Origin: Desertibaculum subflavum
Lineage (GTDB): Bacteria > Pseudomonadota > Alphaproteobacteria > Ferrovibrionales > Ferrovibrionaceae
Assembly (NCBI GenBank): GCA_003576705.1
Contig: QOZS01000041.1
Span: 1 to 49,249, forward strand
Direction: 5' to 3'
DNA: 49,249 nucleotides
The position numbers and the translations under genes were made by a program. Positions 16,040 to 24,078 of the stretch are shown here, piece after piece. Below the pieces are notes generated by a model. The model searched no databases. It worked only from the letters and a program-made list of their open reading frames with translations, and had not been told where the DNA came from. Within the stretch, counting starts at the first letter, position 1, and each line of letters starts with the position of its first letter.

Positions 16040-17212
16040 TCAGCAATCCTCGGGCAGCGGGATTGCTCGTTGCTCGACGATATTGAGGCCGTAACCCTCG
16101 ATGCCGACGACGGTGCGCTGATGGTTGGACAGCAGCACCATGTTCTGCACGCCGAGATCGAGCAGGATCTGCGCGCCGATGCCGTAATCGCGCAGCTCGC
16201 CGGACTGGTCCACCGGCTCGCCGAGGCGGCGGCGGACGCGGTTCGACAGCGCCTGCGGCCTGGGCTCGCGGATCAGCACGACGACACCCCGGCCCTGTTC
16301 CGCGATGAGCCGCATGGATGACTCGAGCGTGCCGCCGCGGCCATGCCGGTCGCCCAGCACGTCCTCCAGCACGTTCAGCGCGTGCACGCGCACCATGACC
16401 GGATCGGTACCGGCGACGTCGCCCTTCACCAGCGCGATATGCTCCGCATATTCCACCTTGTTGCGGTACACCATCATGCGGAAGGTGCCGCCATAGCGGC
16501 TCTCCAGCTCGGTCTCGACCATGCGCTCGATCAGGCTGTCGTTGCGCCGGCGATAGGCGATCAGGTCGGCGATGGTGCCGACCTTGAGCCCGTGCAGCTG
16601 GGCGAAGCTGATCAGGTCCGGCAGACGCGCCATGCTGCCGTCGTCGTTCATGATCTCGCAGATCACGCCCGAGGGATTGAGGCCGGCGAGCCGCGCGATG
16701 TCGACCGAGGCCTCGGTATGGCCGGCGCGCACCAGAGTGCCGCCGTCGCGGGCGAGCAGCGGGAAGACGTGGCCCGGCGTCACGATGTCGCTCGCGGCCT
16801 TGGCAGGATCGATCGCCACCTTGACGGTGTGCGCGCGGTCATAGGCCGAGATGCCGGTGGTGATCCCCTCGGCCGCTTCGATCGACACGGTGAAGGCGGT
16901 CTGGTGCCGGGTCCCGTTATTGGCCGCCATCAAGCGGAGGCCGAGCTGCTTCACCCGCTCGCCGGTCATGGCGAGGCAGATCAGGCCGCGGCCGTGCTTG
17001 GCCATGAAGTTGATGACCTCCGGCGTCGCCTTCTCGGCCGGGATGACGAGGTCGCCCTCGTTCTCCCGGTCCTCGTCGTCGACCAGGATCACCATCTTGC
17101 CCTGGCGGGCATCCTCGATGATCTCCTCGATCGAGGAGAGGGCGGGGTGCTGTTGCTGCTGACGCTCTTCCATCGCACGGCGCACTTCGGACAAGCTGAC
17201 GGTCTTGCTCAT
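16040..17212 (-). CDS. ribB: 3,4-dihydroxy-2-butanone 4-phosphate synthase with degenerate RibA-like domain (RibBX type)
   Basis: This 390-residue protein has two domains. Residues about 25-225 form RibB, which makes 3,4-dihydroxy-2-butanone 4-phosphate from ribulose 5-phosphate; the acidic loop VDDEDRENEGDL and GHTEASVDIARLAG are intact. Residues about 235-385 resemble GTP cyclohydrolase II, but all three zinc cysteines are gone. The usual RVHSEC reads RVHALN (Asn280), and RCDCG reads RHGRG (His290, Arg292). GTP cyclohydrolase II activity is therefore not expected, and a working RibA must be encoded elsewhere. This is the RibBX-type variant known in Proteobacteria. The ATG at 17212 overlaps the ribE stop. 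Confidence 0.93.
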   Translation of the reverse strand: MSKTVSLSEVRRAMEERQQQQHPALSSIEEIIEDARQGKMVILVDDEDRENEGDLVIPAEKATPEVINFMAKHGRGLICLAMTGERVKQLGLRLMAANNGTRHQTAFTVSIEAAEGITTGISAYDRAHTVKVAIDPAKAASDIVTPGHVFPLLARDGGTLVRAGHTEASVDIARLAGLNPSGVICEIMNDDGSMARLPDLISFAQLHGLKVGTIADLIAYRRRNDSLIERMVETELESRYGGTFRMMVYRNKVEYAEHIALVKGDVAGTDPVMVRVHALNVLEDVLGDRHGRGGTLESSMRLIAEQGRGVVVLIREPRPQALSNRVRRRLGEPVDQSGELRDYGIGAQILLDLGVQNMVLLSNHQRTVVGIEGYGLNIVEQRAIPLPEDC

Positions 17213-17805
17213 CGGGCGTTCCTCGCATCGGTAAGCCGGGCGACATAGCGCGCGATCAGGTCGACCTCGATATTGACCGGATCGCCGGCGGACAGCCCAC
17301 CGAGCGTCGTCACCTTCTGGGTATGGGGAATGATATTGACGCCGAAGCGATCGCCTGTGACCTCGTTCACGGTCAGCGAGACGCCGTCGACGGCAACCGA
17401 GCCCTTTTCGGCAATGTAGCCGGCGAGCGCGGCTGGTACCTTGAAGTCGATCCGCACGGACAGGCCGTCGGGCCTCGACCCGACGCATTCGCCGACGCCG
17501 TCGACATGGCCGGTGACGATGTGGCCGCCGAGCTCGTCGCCGACCTTAAGCGAGCGCTCCAGGTTCACCGGGCTGTCCATGCGCCAGCGGCCGAGCGTGG
17601 TGCGGGAGAAGGTCTCGGCCGAGGCTTGCACGGCGAACCAGTCGGCCTGCTTGTCGACCACGGTCAGGCAGCAGCCGGAACAGGCGATGGAGGCGCCGAT
17701 CTCGATCCCGCCCACGTCATAGCGGGTGCGGATGCGGATCCGGGGGTCGGGCCCCTGGCCGATCGACAGGACGCGGCCGAGATCGGTGACGATGCCGGTG
17801 AACAT
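17209..17805 (-). CDS. ribE: riboflavin synthase alpha subunit
   Basis: This 198-residue enzyme dismutates two lumazine molecules into riboflavin. It shows the expected internal duplication of lumazine-binding domains. The N-terminus MFTGIVTDLGRV and IACSGCCLTVV belong to the first copy. HIVTGHVDGVGE and VAVDGVSLTVNEV mark the second. It starts at the ATG at 17805 and ends overlapping ribB by ATGA. A 71-base gap to ribD, without an obvious terminator, leaves the run intact. Confidence 0.96.
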   Translation of the reverse strand: MFTGIVTDLGRVLSIGQGPDPRIRIRTRYDVGGIEIGASIACSGCCLTVVDKQADWFAVQASAETFSRTTLGRWRMDSPVNLERSLKVGDELGGHIVTGHVDGVGECVGSRPDGLSVRIDFKVPAALAGYIAEKGSVAVDGVSLTVNEVTGDRFGVNIIPHTQKVTTLGGLSAGDPVNIEVDLIARYVARLTDARNAR

Positions 17806-17876
17806 GGCAGCAGATTTAGCGTTTGGCGGCCCGCCTGACCAGCGCAGAGCCGGCGGACCAGCCCGGCGCGGCGTGG

Positions 17877-18992
17877 TTACTCCGGCACGCGGCTGTACAT
17901 CTCCAGGCTGTCGGCGCCGCAGGTCTCCGCCGAAACCCGCTGGAATCGATGCGCAGCCGCAAGATCGGCGAGGCCGAGGGCCGCAATACCGGCCGTGCCG
18001 TCGCCGCCGATCACCTGGGGCGCGCGGAACCAGGCCAGGCGGTCGACCAGATCGGCCTTGAGCAGGCTGGCCGCCACCTCGCCCCCACCCTCGACCAGCA
18101 GCCGGGTAATGCCCTGGGCGCCGAGCACGGTCAGCGCCGATTTCAGATCCGGCCGGCCGCGCGCATCGGCGGCGCAGGGCAGGATCTTGGCGCCGGCCTT
18201 TTCCGCCCATTCCCGCACATGCGCGAGCGGCTGTTCGGCGGTCATGATCCAGAGCGGCACCTGACGCGCGGAAGCGAGCATCCGGAGCTTGAGCAGCGGC
18301 TCGATCCGGCTGGCCAGCACCGCGCGGACCGGCGAGCGGCCTTCCAGCCCGGGCAGTCGGCAGGTCAGCTCCGGATCGTCGCGCCGGGCGGTCGCGGCGC
18401 CGACCGCGATGGCATCGTTTTGGCTCCGTAACAGATGGCCGCGCGACCGCGCCGCCGGGCCGGTTATCCACTTGCTCTCGCCGTTCGCGAGCGCGATGCG
18501 GCCGTCCAGGCTGGTGGCGAGCTTGAGCGTGACCAGCGGCCGGCCGGTGGCGAGCCGGTGCAGGAATCCGGCATTGACCTCGCGCGCCTCCGCCTCGCGG
18601 CAACCGACGCTGACCTGCACCCGCGCCGTTTCCAAGCGGCTGATGCCGCCGCCGGCGGTGCGCGGATCGGGGTCCACCATGGCGACGACCACGCGGTGGA
18701 TCCGCGCCTCGATCAACCGGTCGACACAGCGCGGCCCGCGTTCGCTTAGATGCGCGCAGGGCTCGAGCGTGACATAGGCGGTGGCGCCGCGCGCGGCCGC
18801 ACCGGCCTGGTCCAGGGCAACTGCCTCGGCATGCGGCCGGCCGCCCTTCCGGGTGACGCCGCGGCCGATCACGGCGCCGTTCTTCACCAGGACGCAACCG
18901 ACGGCAGGATTGGGCCAGACATTGCCGAGCCCGCGGCGGGCCAGCGCGAGCGCGCCGCCCATCAGGGCATGATCGACCTCAGTCGTCGGCAC
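17877..18992 (-). CDS. ribD: bifunctional riboflavin deaminase/reductase RibD
   Basis: This 371-residue protein carries out two riboflavin steps. The N-terminal zinc deaminase shows GRPHAEAVAL and TLEPCAHLSERGPRC (His, two Cys). The C-terminal reductase shows LKLATSLDGRIA, KWITGPAARSRGHLLR and LLVEGGGEVAASLL. I chose the GTG at 18992 (MPTTEVDHALMGGALALARRG), which overlaps nrdR by 14 bases and keeps the full first helix. An ATG at 18962 would lose ten residues. The order nrdR-ribD-ribE is typical of alphaproteobacteria. Confidence 0.93.
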   Translation of the reverse strand: MPTTEVDHALMGGALALARRGLGNVWPNPAVGCVLVKNGAVIGRGVTRKGGRPHAEAVALDQAGAAARGATAYVTLEPCAHLSERGPRCVDRLIEARIHRVVVAMVDPDPRTAGGGISRLETARVQVSVGCREAEAREVNAGFLHRLATGRPLVTLKLATSLDGRIALANGESKWITGPAARSRGHLLRSQNDAIAVGAATARRDDPELTCRLPGLEGRSPVRAVLASRIEPLLKLRMLASARQVPLWIMTAEQPLAHVREWAEKAGAKILPCAADARGRPDLKSALTVLGAQGITRLLVEGGGEVAASLLKADLVDRLAWFRAPQVIGGDGTAGIAALGLADLAAAHRFQRVSAETCGADSLEMYSRVPE

Positions 18993-19443
18993 CGGCCGCG
19001 CCGAGCCGCCCGACGAAATCCTCGAAATCCTTCGCCTCGCGGAAATTGCGGTAGACCGAGGCGAAGCGGACATAGGCGACCGGGTCGAGCGTCGCCAGCG
19101 CCTCCATTACCATCTCGCCGATCTGGTCGGACTTGATCTCAGGCTCGCCCATGCTTTCCAGGCGGCGGACGATGCCGTTGATCATGCGCTCGATCCGGTC
19201 TGCCTCGACCGGCCGCTTGCGGGTCGCGATCATGATCGAGCGGGCGAGCTTGTCGCGGTCGAACGGCGCGCGCTGGCCGTTCTTCTTGATCACCGTCAGC
19301 TCGCGCAGCTGCACCCGCTCGAAGGTGGTGAAGCGGGCGCCGCAACCGGGGCAGAAGCGCCGCCGGCGGATCGCGGTATTGTCTTCCGTCGGCCGCGAAT
19401 CCTTGACCTGCGTCTCCTCGTGACCACAGAACGGACACCGCAT
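18979..19443 (-). CDS. nrdR: transcriptional repressor NrdR
   Basis: This 154-residue repressor senses ATP/dATP and represses ribonucleotide reductase genes. It has an N-terminal zinc ribbon with MRCPFCGHEE and FCPGCGARFTTFERV (four Cys), followed by an ATP-cone starting at LTVIKKNGQRAPFDRDKLARSI. Length and order match the family exactly. Its conserved place ahead of ribD and after glyA is usual in alphaproteobacteria. The C-terminal stop lies inside the ribD start region. Confidence 0.97.
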   Translation of the reverse strand: MRCPFCGHEETQVKDSRPTEDNTAIRRRRFCPGCGARFTTFERVQLRELTVIKKNGQRAPFDRDKLARSIMIATRKRPVEADRIERMINGIVRRLESMGEPEIKSDQIGEMVMEALATLDPVAYVRFASVYRNFREAKDFEDFVGRLGAAGADD

Positions 19444-19477
19444 CTAGATCCCCCTGCCCCTGTTGTCGCGGCGCCTA

Positions 19478-20785
19478 TCAGCGCCCCCCCTGATAGATCG
19501 GAAACCGCCGGCACAGCGCGATCGCCTTCTCCCGCGCCGCCGCCTCGGCCTTGGCCGGATCGCCGTTCGAGCCCGCCGCATGCGCATCCAGCACGTCGGC
19601 GATCAGGTCGCCGACCTGGCGGAACTCGGCCGGGCCGAAGCCCCGCGTGGTGCCGGCCGGCGAGCCGAGCCGCACGCCCGAGGTCACCATCGGCTTCTCC
19701 GGATCGAACGGAATGCCGTTCTTGTTGGCCGTCATGTGGGCGCGCTCGAGCGCGTGCTCGGCGAGGTTGCCCTTCAGGCCCTTGGTCCGAAGATCCAGCA
19801 GCATGAGGTGCGTGTCGGTGCCGCCGGTGGTGATGGCGTAGCCGCGCTCGACCAGCGTCGCCGCCAGCACCTTGGCATTTTCCACCACCGCGCGGGCATA
19901 GTCGCGGAACGAGGGCTGCAACGCCTCCTTGAACGACACCGCCTTGGCGGCGATCACATGCATCAGCGGGCCGCCCTGCAGGCCGGGGAACACCGCCGAG
20001 TTGATCTTCTTGCCGAGCTCGGCATCGGCCGAGAGGATCATGCCGCCGCGGGGCCCGCGCAGGGTCTTGTGCGTCGTCGTGGTGACGACATGGGCGTGCG
20101 GGATCGGCGAGGGATGTGCGCCGCCGGCCACAAGGCCGGCGAAATGCGCCATGTCGACCATCAGGTAGGCCCCGACCTTGTCGGCGATGGCGCGGAAACG
20201 GGCGAAGTCGATGACACGGGGATAAGCCGAGCCGCCGGCCAGGATCAGCTTCGGCTTGTGCCCTTTCGCCAGCGCCTCGACCTCGTCCATGTCGATGCGC
20301 TGGTCGTCGCGGCGCACATTGTAGGCGACCGGCTTGAACCACTTGCCCGACATGTTGACCGGCGAGCCGTGGGTCAGATGCCCGCCGGCGGCGAGGTTGA
20401 GGCCGAGGAACGTGTCGCCCGGCTGCAGCAGGGCGAAGAACACGGCCTGGTTCGCCTGGGCGCCGGAATGCGGCTGCACATTGGCGAAGGCGCAGCCGAA
20501 CAGCTGCTTGGCCCGCTCGATGGCGAGCGTCTCCGCCTCGTCCACCACCTCGCAGCCGCCGTAATAGCGTTTGCCCGGCAGGCCCTCGGCATACTTGTTG
20601 GTCAGCACCGAGCCCTGCGCCGCCAGCACGGCCGGGCTGACGATGTTCTCGGAGGCGATCAGCTCGATCTGGTCCTGCTGGCGCGCCAGTTCGCGGCGGA
20701 TGGTGGAGAAGATCTCGGGGTCGTCGCGCTCCAGTTCGGCGGCGAAAAAGGAAGCCTGGTTCGCGTTGGCGGCAGCTTGGCTCAT
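19478..20785 (-). CDS. glyA: serine hydroxymethyltransferase
   Basis: This 435-residue PLP enzyme interconverts serine and glycine with tetrahydrofolate, the main source of one-carbon units. Visible motifs are LIASENIVSPAVL, NKYAEGLPGKRYYGG, AGGSAYPRVIDF and VTTTTHKTLRGPRGG, whose Lys binds PLP. The length is normal. It starts at the ATG at 20785, 11 bases after rpiB ends, and nrdR follows after 34 bases, so rpiB-glyA-nrdR are probably one transcript. Confidence 0.97.
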   Translation of the reverse strand: MSQAAANANQASFFAAELERDDPEIFSTIRRELARQQDQIELIASENIVSPAVLAAQGSVLTNKYAEGLPGKRYYGGCEVVDEAETLAIERAKQLFGCAFANVQPHSGAQANQAVFFALLQPGDTFLGLNLAAGGHLTHGSPVNMSGKWFKPVAYNVRRDDQRIDMDEVEALAKGHKPKLILAGGSAYPRVIDFARFRAIADKVGAYLMVDMAHFAGLVAGGAHPSPIPHAHVVTTTTHKTLRGPRGGMILSADAELGKKINSAVFPGLQGGPLMHVIAAKAVSFKEALQPSFRDYARAVVENAKVLAATLVERGYAITTGGTDTHLMLLDLRTKGLKGNLAEHALERAHMTANKNGIPFDPEKPMVTSGVRLGSPAGTTRGFGPAEFRQVGDLIADVLDAHAAGSNGDPAKAEAAAREKAIALCRRFPIYQGGR

Positions 20786-20796
20786 GGACAGGTCTT

Positions 20797-21276
20797 TCAG
20801 GCGATGGCTTTCAAATTGGGCTTGGTCTCGGACGGCGTGAGCTTGCCGACGCGCCCCGCATGGCGGCCGCCGGCGAAAGCCGTGGTCAGGAACGATCTCA
20901 GCGCATCGCGGGCCACTTCGGCGCCGATGACGCGGGCGCCGAAGGCGATCACGTTGGCGTCGTTGTGCTCGCGCGCGAGCTTCGCGGTGGTGACGTCATG
21001 GCAGAGCGCGCAGCGCACCTTCGGCTCGCGGTTGGCGGCGATGGAGATGCCGATGCCGGTGCCGCACACGACGACGCCGCGCGTCGCCTGTCCGCCGGCG
21101 ATCGCCCGCGCCAGCGCGGCGCCGAAATCGGGATAATCGACCGAGGTGGTGCCGTCGGCGGTGCCGAGATCCATCACCTGATGGCCGGCGGCGAGCAGGT
21201 CTTCCTTCAGCACCTCTTTCAAGGCGAAGCCGGCATGATCCGCCGCAATGGCGATGATGTCCGCAGCCGGAGGCAT
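20797..21276 (-). CDS. rpiB: ribose-5-phosphate isomerase B
   Basis: This 159-residue RpiB/LacA-family isomerase interconverts ribose 5-phosphate and ribulose 5-phosphate. Key segments are IAADHAGFALKE, YPDFGAALARAI, VVCGTGIGISIAANR (the active-site loop with its Cys) and HNDANVIAFGARVIG. The ATG at 21276 (MPPAADIIAIAADHAG) fits the family start; the frame is open to 21399 but that stretch is not protein-like. Its product, ribulose 5-phosphate, is the RibB substrate in the same run. Upstream lies a 10-bp tandem repeat array. Confidence 0.94.
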   Translation of the reverse strand: MPPAADIIAIAADHAGFALKEVLKEDLLAAGHQVMDLGTADGTTSVDYPDFGAALARAIAGGQATRGVVVCGTGIGISIAANREPKVRCALCHDVTTAKLAREHNDANVIAFGARVIGAEVARDALRSFLTTAFAGGRHAGRVGKLTPSETKPNLKAIA

Positions 21277-21390
21277 GGCGCACGATCTGTTGGGAATCCG
21301 GAGGCAGCTTGATACCAGATGTGGCCGGGCTAGGCGAGTCTTGTGGCATCGCGCGACAGCAACACAAGTGAGCGGCGTGGGCCCAGGAGC

Positions 21391-21500
21391 GGTGGCCAAT
21401 GGCTGCCTATGGACGCCTATGGCGGCCTATGGGAGCCAATGGAGGCCTATGATTGCCTATGGCGTCCTATGATCGCCAATGATTGCCAATGGCAGCCAAG
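21391..21500. repeat. array of eleven 10-bp tandem repeats
   Basis: Eleven consecutive 10-base units fill this stretch exactly, with consensus GGNNGCC(T/A)AT. Positions 1, 6, 7 and 9 are invariant. Position 8 is T or A, and positions 3-4 differ in almost every unit (TG, CT, AC, CG, GA, AG, TT, CG, TC, TT, CA). It starts 115 bases upstream of rpiB. A 10-base period is close to one DNA helical turn and is not a multiple of three, so a regular coding repeat would need 30 bases. Function unknown. See the findings. Confidence 0.9.
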
Positions 21501-21722
21501 TCGTTTCATGCAGTCTCGCGTCGCAACATATTGAGATAGTTGGTCTATTTTGAAGGGGCAGAAATCGGGGAGCGATCCCCGGCGCCGCGGGAGAGCGGTG
21601 GGTCGTTTCGGGTCCGACTTGTCAAAGAGCGAGGCCTCGGCTCATCGCCTGACCCTGCTGCCTATATAGTTGCGCACCATGCGAATTTCAAGGCCGGGGC
21701 GCGCCGCGGCGTGCCGCCGCCA

Positions 21723-21805
21723 TGTGAATAGAAATGTCTCACAATTGACCGAATGGCCTAGTTCTCGTGCATCGCTGGGCGCGCTACGCTATACATTGTG
21801 AATAG
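21723..21805 (+). promoter_or_regulatory. direct repeats TGTGAATAG upstream of a small gene
   Basis: TGTGAATAG occurs at 21723-21731 and 21797-21805, 74 bases apart, in the 345 bases between the 10-bp repeat array and the start at 21845. This stretch is less GC-rich than its surroundings and includes a TATATAGT segment near 21663. I see no gene in 21501-21844. The repeats may be regulator sites. Confidence 0.3.
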
Positions 21806-21844
21806 AGTCGTTGTCACGGACAGGTCTGCGGAGAGGATCGCTCC

Positions 21845-22153
21845 ATGACCTCGTACGTCGAGCTGAGGCCGCCCGCCGAATCCGGTCACCCGGGTCTGCG
21901 GGTCGATTTGCCGGTCGAGATCGTACGCGACCTTGCGACCATGCCGCGGCCGGATTGGCTGGAGCGCACCATCGAGGCGATCCATCGCCAGGCGCCGCAG
22001 CGCGAGGCCGCGATGCGCGCCGCGCTCAGTGCCGCGATGCCGCAATCGGTCATGCTGTTCGTCACCGATGCGGAAGAACCGGGGAAGACGCGCATTGATG
22101 CGTTGCGCTGGGTGGACCGTCGCGAGCCCGCAAGCGACCCGCCGCCGGCTTAA
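21845..22153 (+). CDS. hypothetical protein, 102 residues
   Basis: I do not recognise this small protein. It starts at an ATG 6 bases behind a GGAGAGG ribosome site and ends with the Pro-rich PASDPPPA. It has mixed alpha-beta character: LPVEIVRDLA, RPDWLERTIEAIHRQA and QSVMLFVTDAEE. No signal peptide, membrane helix or cysteine is present. Good ribosome site, codon use like its neighbours and a hairpin at its end support a real gene. The next gene on this strand, at 22408, is also unknown and may be related in function. Confidence 0.55.
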   Translation: MTSYVELRPPAESGHPGLRVDLPVEIVRDLATMPRPDWLERTIEAIHRQAPQREAAMRAALSAAMPQSVMLFVTDAEEPGKTRIDALRWVDRREPASDPPPA

Positions 22154-22175
22154 GCCGGCCGCATAGCGGCCCGGC
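22154..22175 (+). terminator. hairpin after the 102-residue gene
   Basis: GCCGGCCGC-ATA-GCGGCCCGGC starts directly after the stop and forms a stem with one bulge. No T-run follows. The rest of the 254-base gap up to 22408 shows nothing I can support. Confidence 0.4.
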
Positions 22176-22407
22176 AGGATATCTTTCGTCGACCGCCGCT
22201 GCGCGCAGCCCCTCGCTTGCGATCGATGCTTCCGGCGTCGCTCCGGCAGCGGTAATATGAAGGTGGCTGGCTGGATCCCGGCCGCTCCGAAATATTTTGC
22301 CCCTGCGGCCTCCATTCTGCCGGCTCGAGCGTTGCCTCGATGCCACGAGAGCGCTCGTGCTCCCGCGCACCTGCCAGGCAGGATCATTTCAAGCTGCGGA
22401 GGACGTC

Positions 22408-22854
22408 ATGAAGTACCGCACATTCGAAGACATGTTGCGCGTCGCCGATCTCGCGCATGCCGGGCCGGCCAGGATGTCCCGGCGCGAACGGCTGGAACGC
22501 TGGGCCGATCTGCTGATGCAGGAGCCGGACCGCCGCTTGCGGCCGCTCTATCGGCTGGAATTCATGCCGCTGCGCGAGCGCGTCGGCATGCGCGACGACG
22601 ACACGCCGCTGGCGGTTGCCTACCAGGATCCGATGCTGCGCCGCGACGGCCTGGCCGGCGACCGCGTCGGCGACGCGATGCAGTTCTTCGACCTGTCGTC
22701 GCGCGACGTGCATTTCCTGGTCTGCGATTGCTACTACCAGGGATCGATGACCGCTTCGATGGTGGCCGCGCAGGTGCGGATGATCGCGCGGCGGGCGACC
22801 ATGCGCGAGATCTGGCAGCGGGCCTTCGGCTGGTTCGCCCCGGCACGTGCCTGA
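22408..22854 (+). CDS. hypothetical protein, 148 residues
   Basis: Unrecognised. I chose the ATG at 22408, 6 bases behind GCGGAGG; the frame is open to 22297 but without a ribosome site. The protein is Arg-rich and mostly helical (RMSRRERLERWADLLMQEP). A central hydrophobic strand has two cysteines, VHFLVCDCYYQGS, which could bind a metal or form a disulfide. No signal peptide or membrane helix is obvious. It is followed by a strong hairpin and faces a convergent oxidoreductase gene. Confidence 0.6.
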   Translation: MKYRTFEDMLRVADLAHAGPARMSRRERLERWADLLMQEPDRRLRPLYRLEFMPLRERVGMRDDDTPLAVAYQDPMLRRDGLAGDRVGDAMQFFDLSSRDVHFLVCDCYYQGSMTASMVAAQVRMIARRATMREIWQRAFGWFAPARA

Positions 22855-22873
22855 ACTCGCCCGATATAGGTGA

Positions 22874-22907
22874 GAGCGGCGGCGCGGTGCGCGGACCGCC
22901 GCCGCTC
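22874..22907. terminator. bidirectional terminator hairpin
   Basis: A 10-bp perfect stem GAGCGGCGGC/GCCGCCGCTC with a 14-base loop lies between two convergent genes (ends 22854 and 22919). On the plus strand it is followed by CGCCGGAAAAG, without a T-tract. Confidence 0.6.
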
Positions 22908-22918
22908 CGCCGGAAAAG

Positions 22919-23989
22919 TCAGGCGATCTTTGCCGCCGGCGCCAGGAACGGATAGTCGGTGTATCCGGTCGTGCCCGGCGCATAGAAGGTCGCCGTGTTC
23001 GGCTCGTTGAGCGGCGCGCGCGCGGCGAAGCGCTCCACAAGGTCAGGGTTGGCAATGTAGAGCTTGCCGAAGGCGGCGGCATCCGCCTCGCCGCGCGCCA
23101 GCAGGCCCTCGGCGTCCTCGCGCGTCAGCCCCTCGTTGGCGATGAAGACGCCGCCGAAGGCGCGCCTGATCGCCGGCGCCAGGCGCGGCTCGGCCTGCGA
23201 TTCCCGGCCGACGATGAAGGCGAGCCGGCGGCGGCCGAGTTCGCTCGCCACGTAGCCGAACAGCGAGGCCGGATCGGAATCGCTGACCGAGTGCGAGCTG
23301 GAGCGCAGATTCAGATGCATGCCGACGCGGTCGGCGCCCCAGACGGATATCGCTGCATCGGTGACCTCGAGCAGCAGCCGCGCGCGGTTCTCGATCGATC
23401 CGCCATAGCGGTCGGTCCGCTGGTTGGTGCCGTCGTGCAGGAACTGGTCGAGCAGGTAGCCATTGGCGCCGTGGATCTCGACGCCGTCGAAGCCGGCGGC
23501 CAGCGCATTGGCGGCGCCGCGATGGAACTCGGCGACGATTCCGGGGATCTCCTCCGTCTCGAGCGCGCGCGGCACCGGATAGGGCCGCTGGGGGCGCAGC
23601 AGGCTGACATGGCCGGACGCCGCGATAGCGCTCGGCGCCACCGGCAGCGCGCCGTCGAGATGCGAAGGATCGGAGATCCGGCCGACATGCCAGAGCTGCA
23701 GCATGATGCGCCCGCCGGCGGCATGCACCGCGCCGGTCACCTGCTTCCAGCCCTCCACCTGGTCCGGCGACCAGATGCCCGGCGTGTCCGGGTAGCCAAC
23801 GCCCATCGGCGAGACCGAGGTCGCCTCCGACAAGATCAGCCCCGCCGAGGCGCGCTGGACGTAATAGTCGCGCATCAGCGCGTTCGGCACCCGGCCCGCG
23901 CTCGCCCGCGTGCGGGTGAGCGGCGCCATCACGATGCGGTTCGGCAAGGTGAGCGCGCCGAGCTTGAGGGGGTCGTGCAGGGTCGGCAT
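22919..23989 (-). CDS. Old Yellow Enzyme family NADH:flavin oxidoreductase, NemA-like
   Basis: This 356-residue FMN-dependent ene-reductase reduces activated alkenes, maleimides or nitro compounds. Typical text is LGALTLPNRIVMAPLTR, GGRIMLQLWHVGR, AGFDGVEIHGANGYLLDQFLHDGTNQRTDRYGG (His-x-Ala-Asn, substrate binding) and a C-terminal AFGKLYIANPDLVERF. The start MPTLHDPLKLG at 23989 has GAGG eight bases upstream. The ATG three codons earlier (23998) would sit directly on that GAGG, which decides the choice. A divergent ArsR regulator begins 90 bases away, with an inverted repeat between. Confidence 0.9.
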   Translation of the reverse strand: MPTLHDPLKLGALTLPNRIVMAPLTRTRASAGRVPNALMRDYYVQRASAGLILSEATSVSPMGVGYPDTPGIWSPDQVEGWKQVTGAVHAAGGRIMLQLWHVGRISDPSHLDGALPVAPSAIAASGHVSLLRPQRPYPVPRALETEEIPGIVAEFHRGAANALAAGFDGVEIHGANGYLLDQFLHDGTNQRTDRYGGSIENRARLLLEVTDAAISVWGADRVGMHLNLRSSSHSVSDSDPASLFGYVASELGRRRLAFIVGRESQAEPRLAPAIRRAFGGVFIANEGLTREDAEGLLARGEADAAAFGKLYIANPDLVERFAARAPLNEPNTATFYAPGTTGYTDYPFLAPAAKIA

Positions 23990-24036
23990 TCGGAGCATCC
24001 TCGGCGGGTTGAATTCCACGGCTTGGCGCGGTACAT

Positions 24037-24063
24037 CATTCGATGTTCGACGAAGATCGAATG
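24037..24063. promoter_or_regulatory. inverted-repeat operator between the OYE and ArsR genes
   Basis: Perfect 8-base arms CATTCGAT and ATCGAATG with an 11-base spacer sit in the 89-base divergent intergenic region. The layout fits an ArsR-family dimer site controlling both genes. Confidence 0.6.
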
Positions 24064-24078
24064 TAGGGACGCGACGCC

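Noticed and set aside
21277..21390. FMN or other riboswitch before the riboflavin run
   Set aside because: No conserved RFN or other riboswitch core is recognisable upstream of rpiB, glyA, nrdR or ribD.
21391..21500. CRISPR-like array
   Set aside because: Units are 10 bases with no spacer-repeat alternation of 25-40 bases and no cas genes in the window.
21248..21534. Open frames running through the 10-bp repeat array as a possible repeat protein
   Set aside because: The unit is 10 bases, so each frame repeats only every 30 bases. There is no ribosome site, and another frame is broken by TGA. A noncoding array is simpler, though coding cannot be fully excluded.
21540..21731. 63-codon frame starting at TTG
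   Set aside because: No ribosome site, low-complexity composition, no motif.
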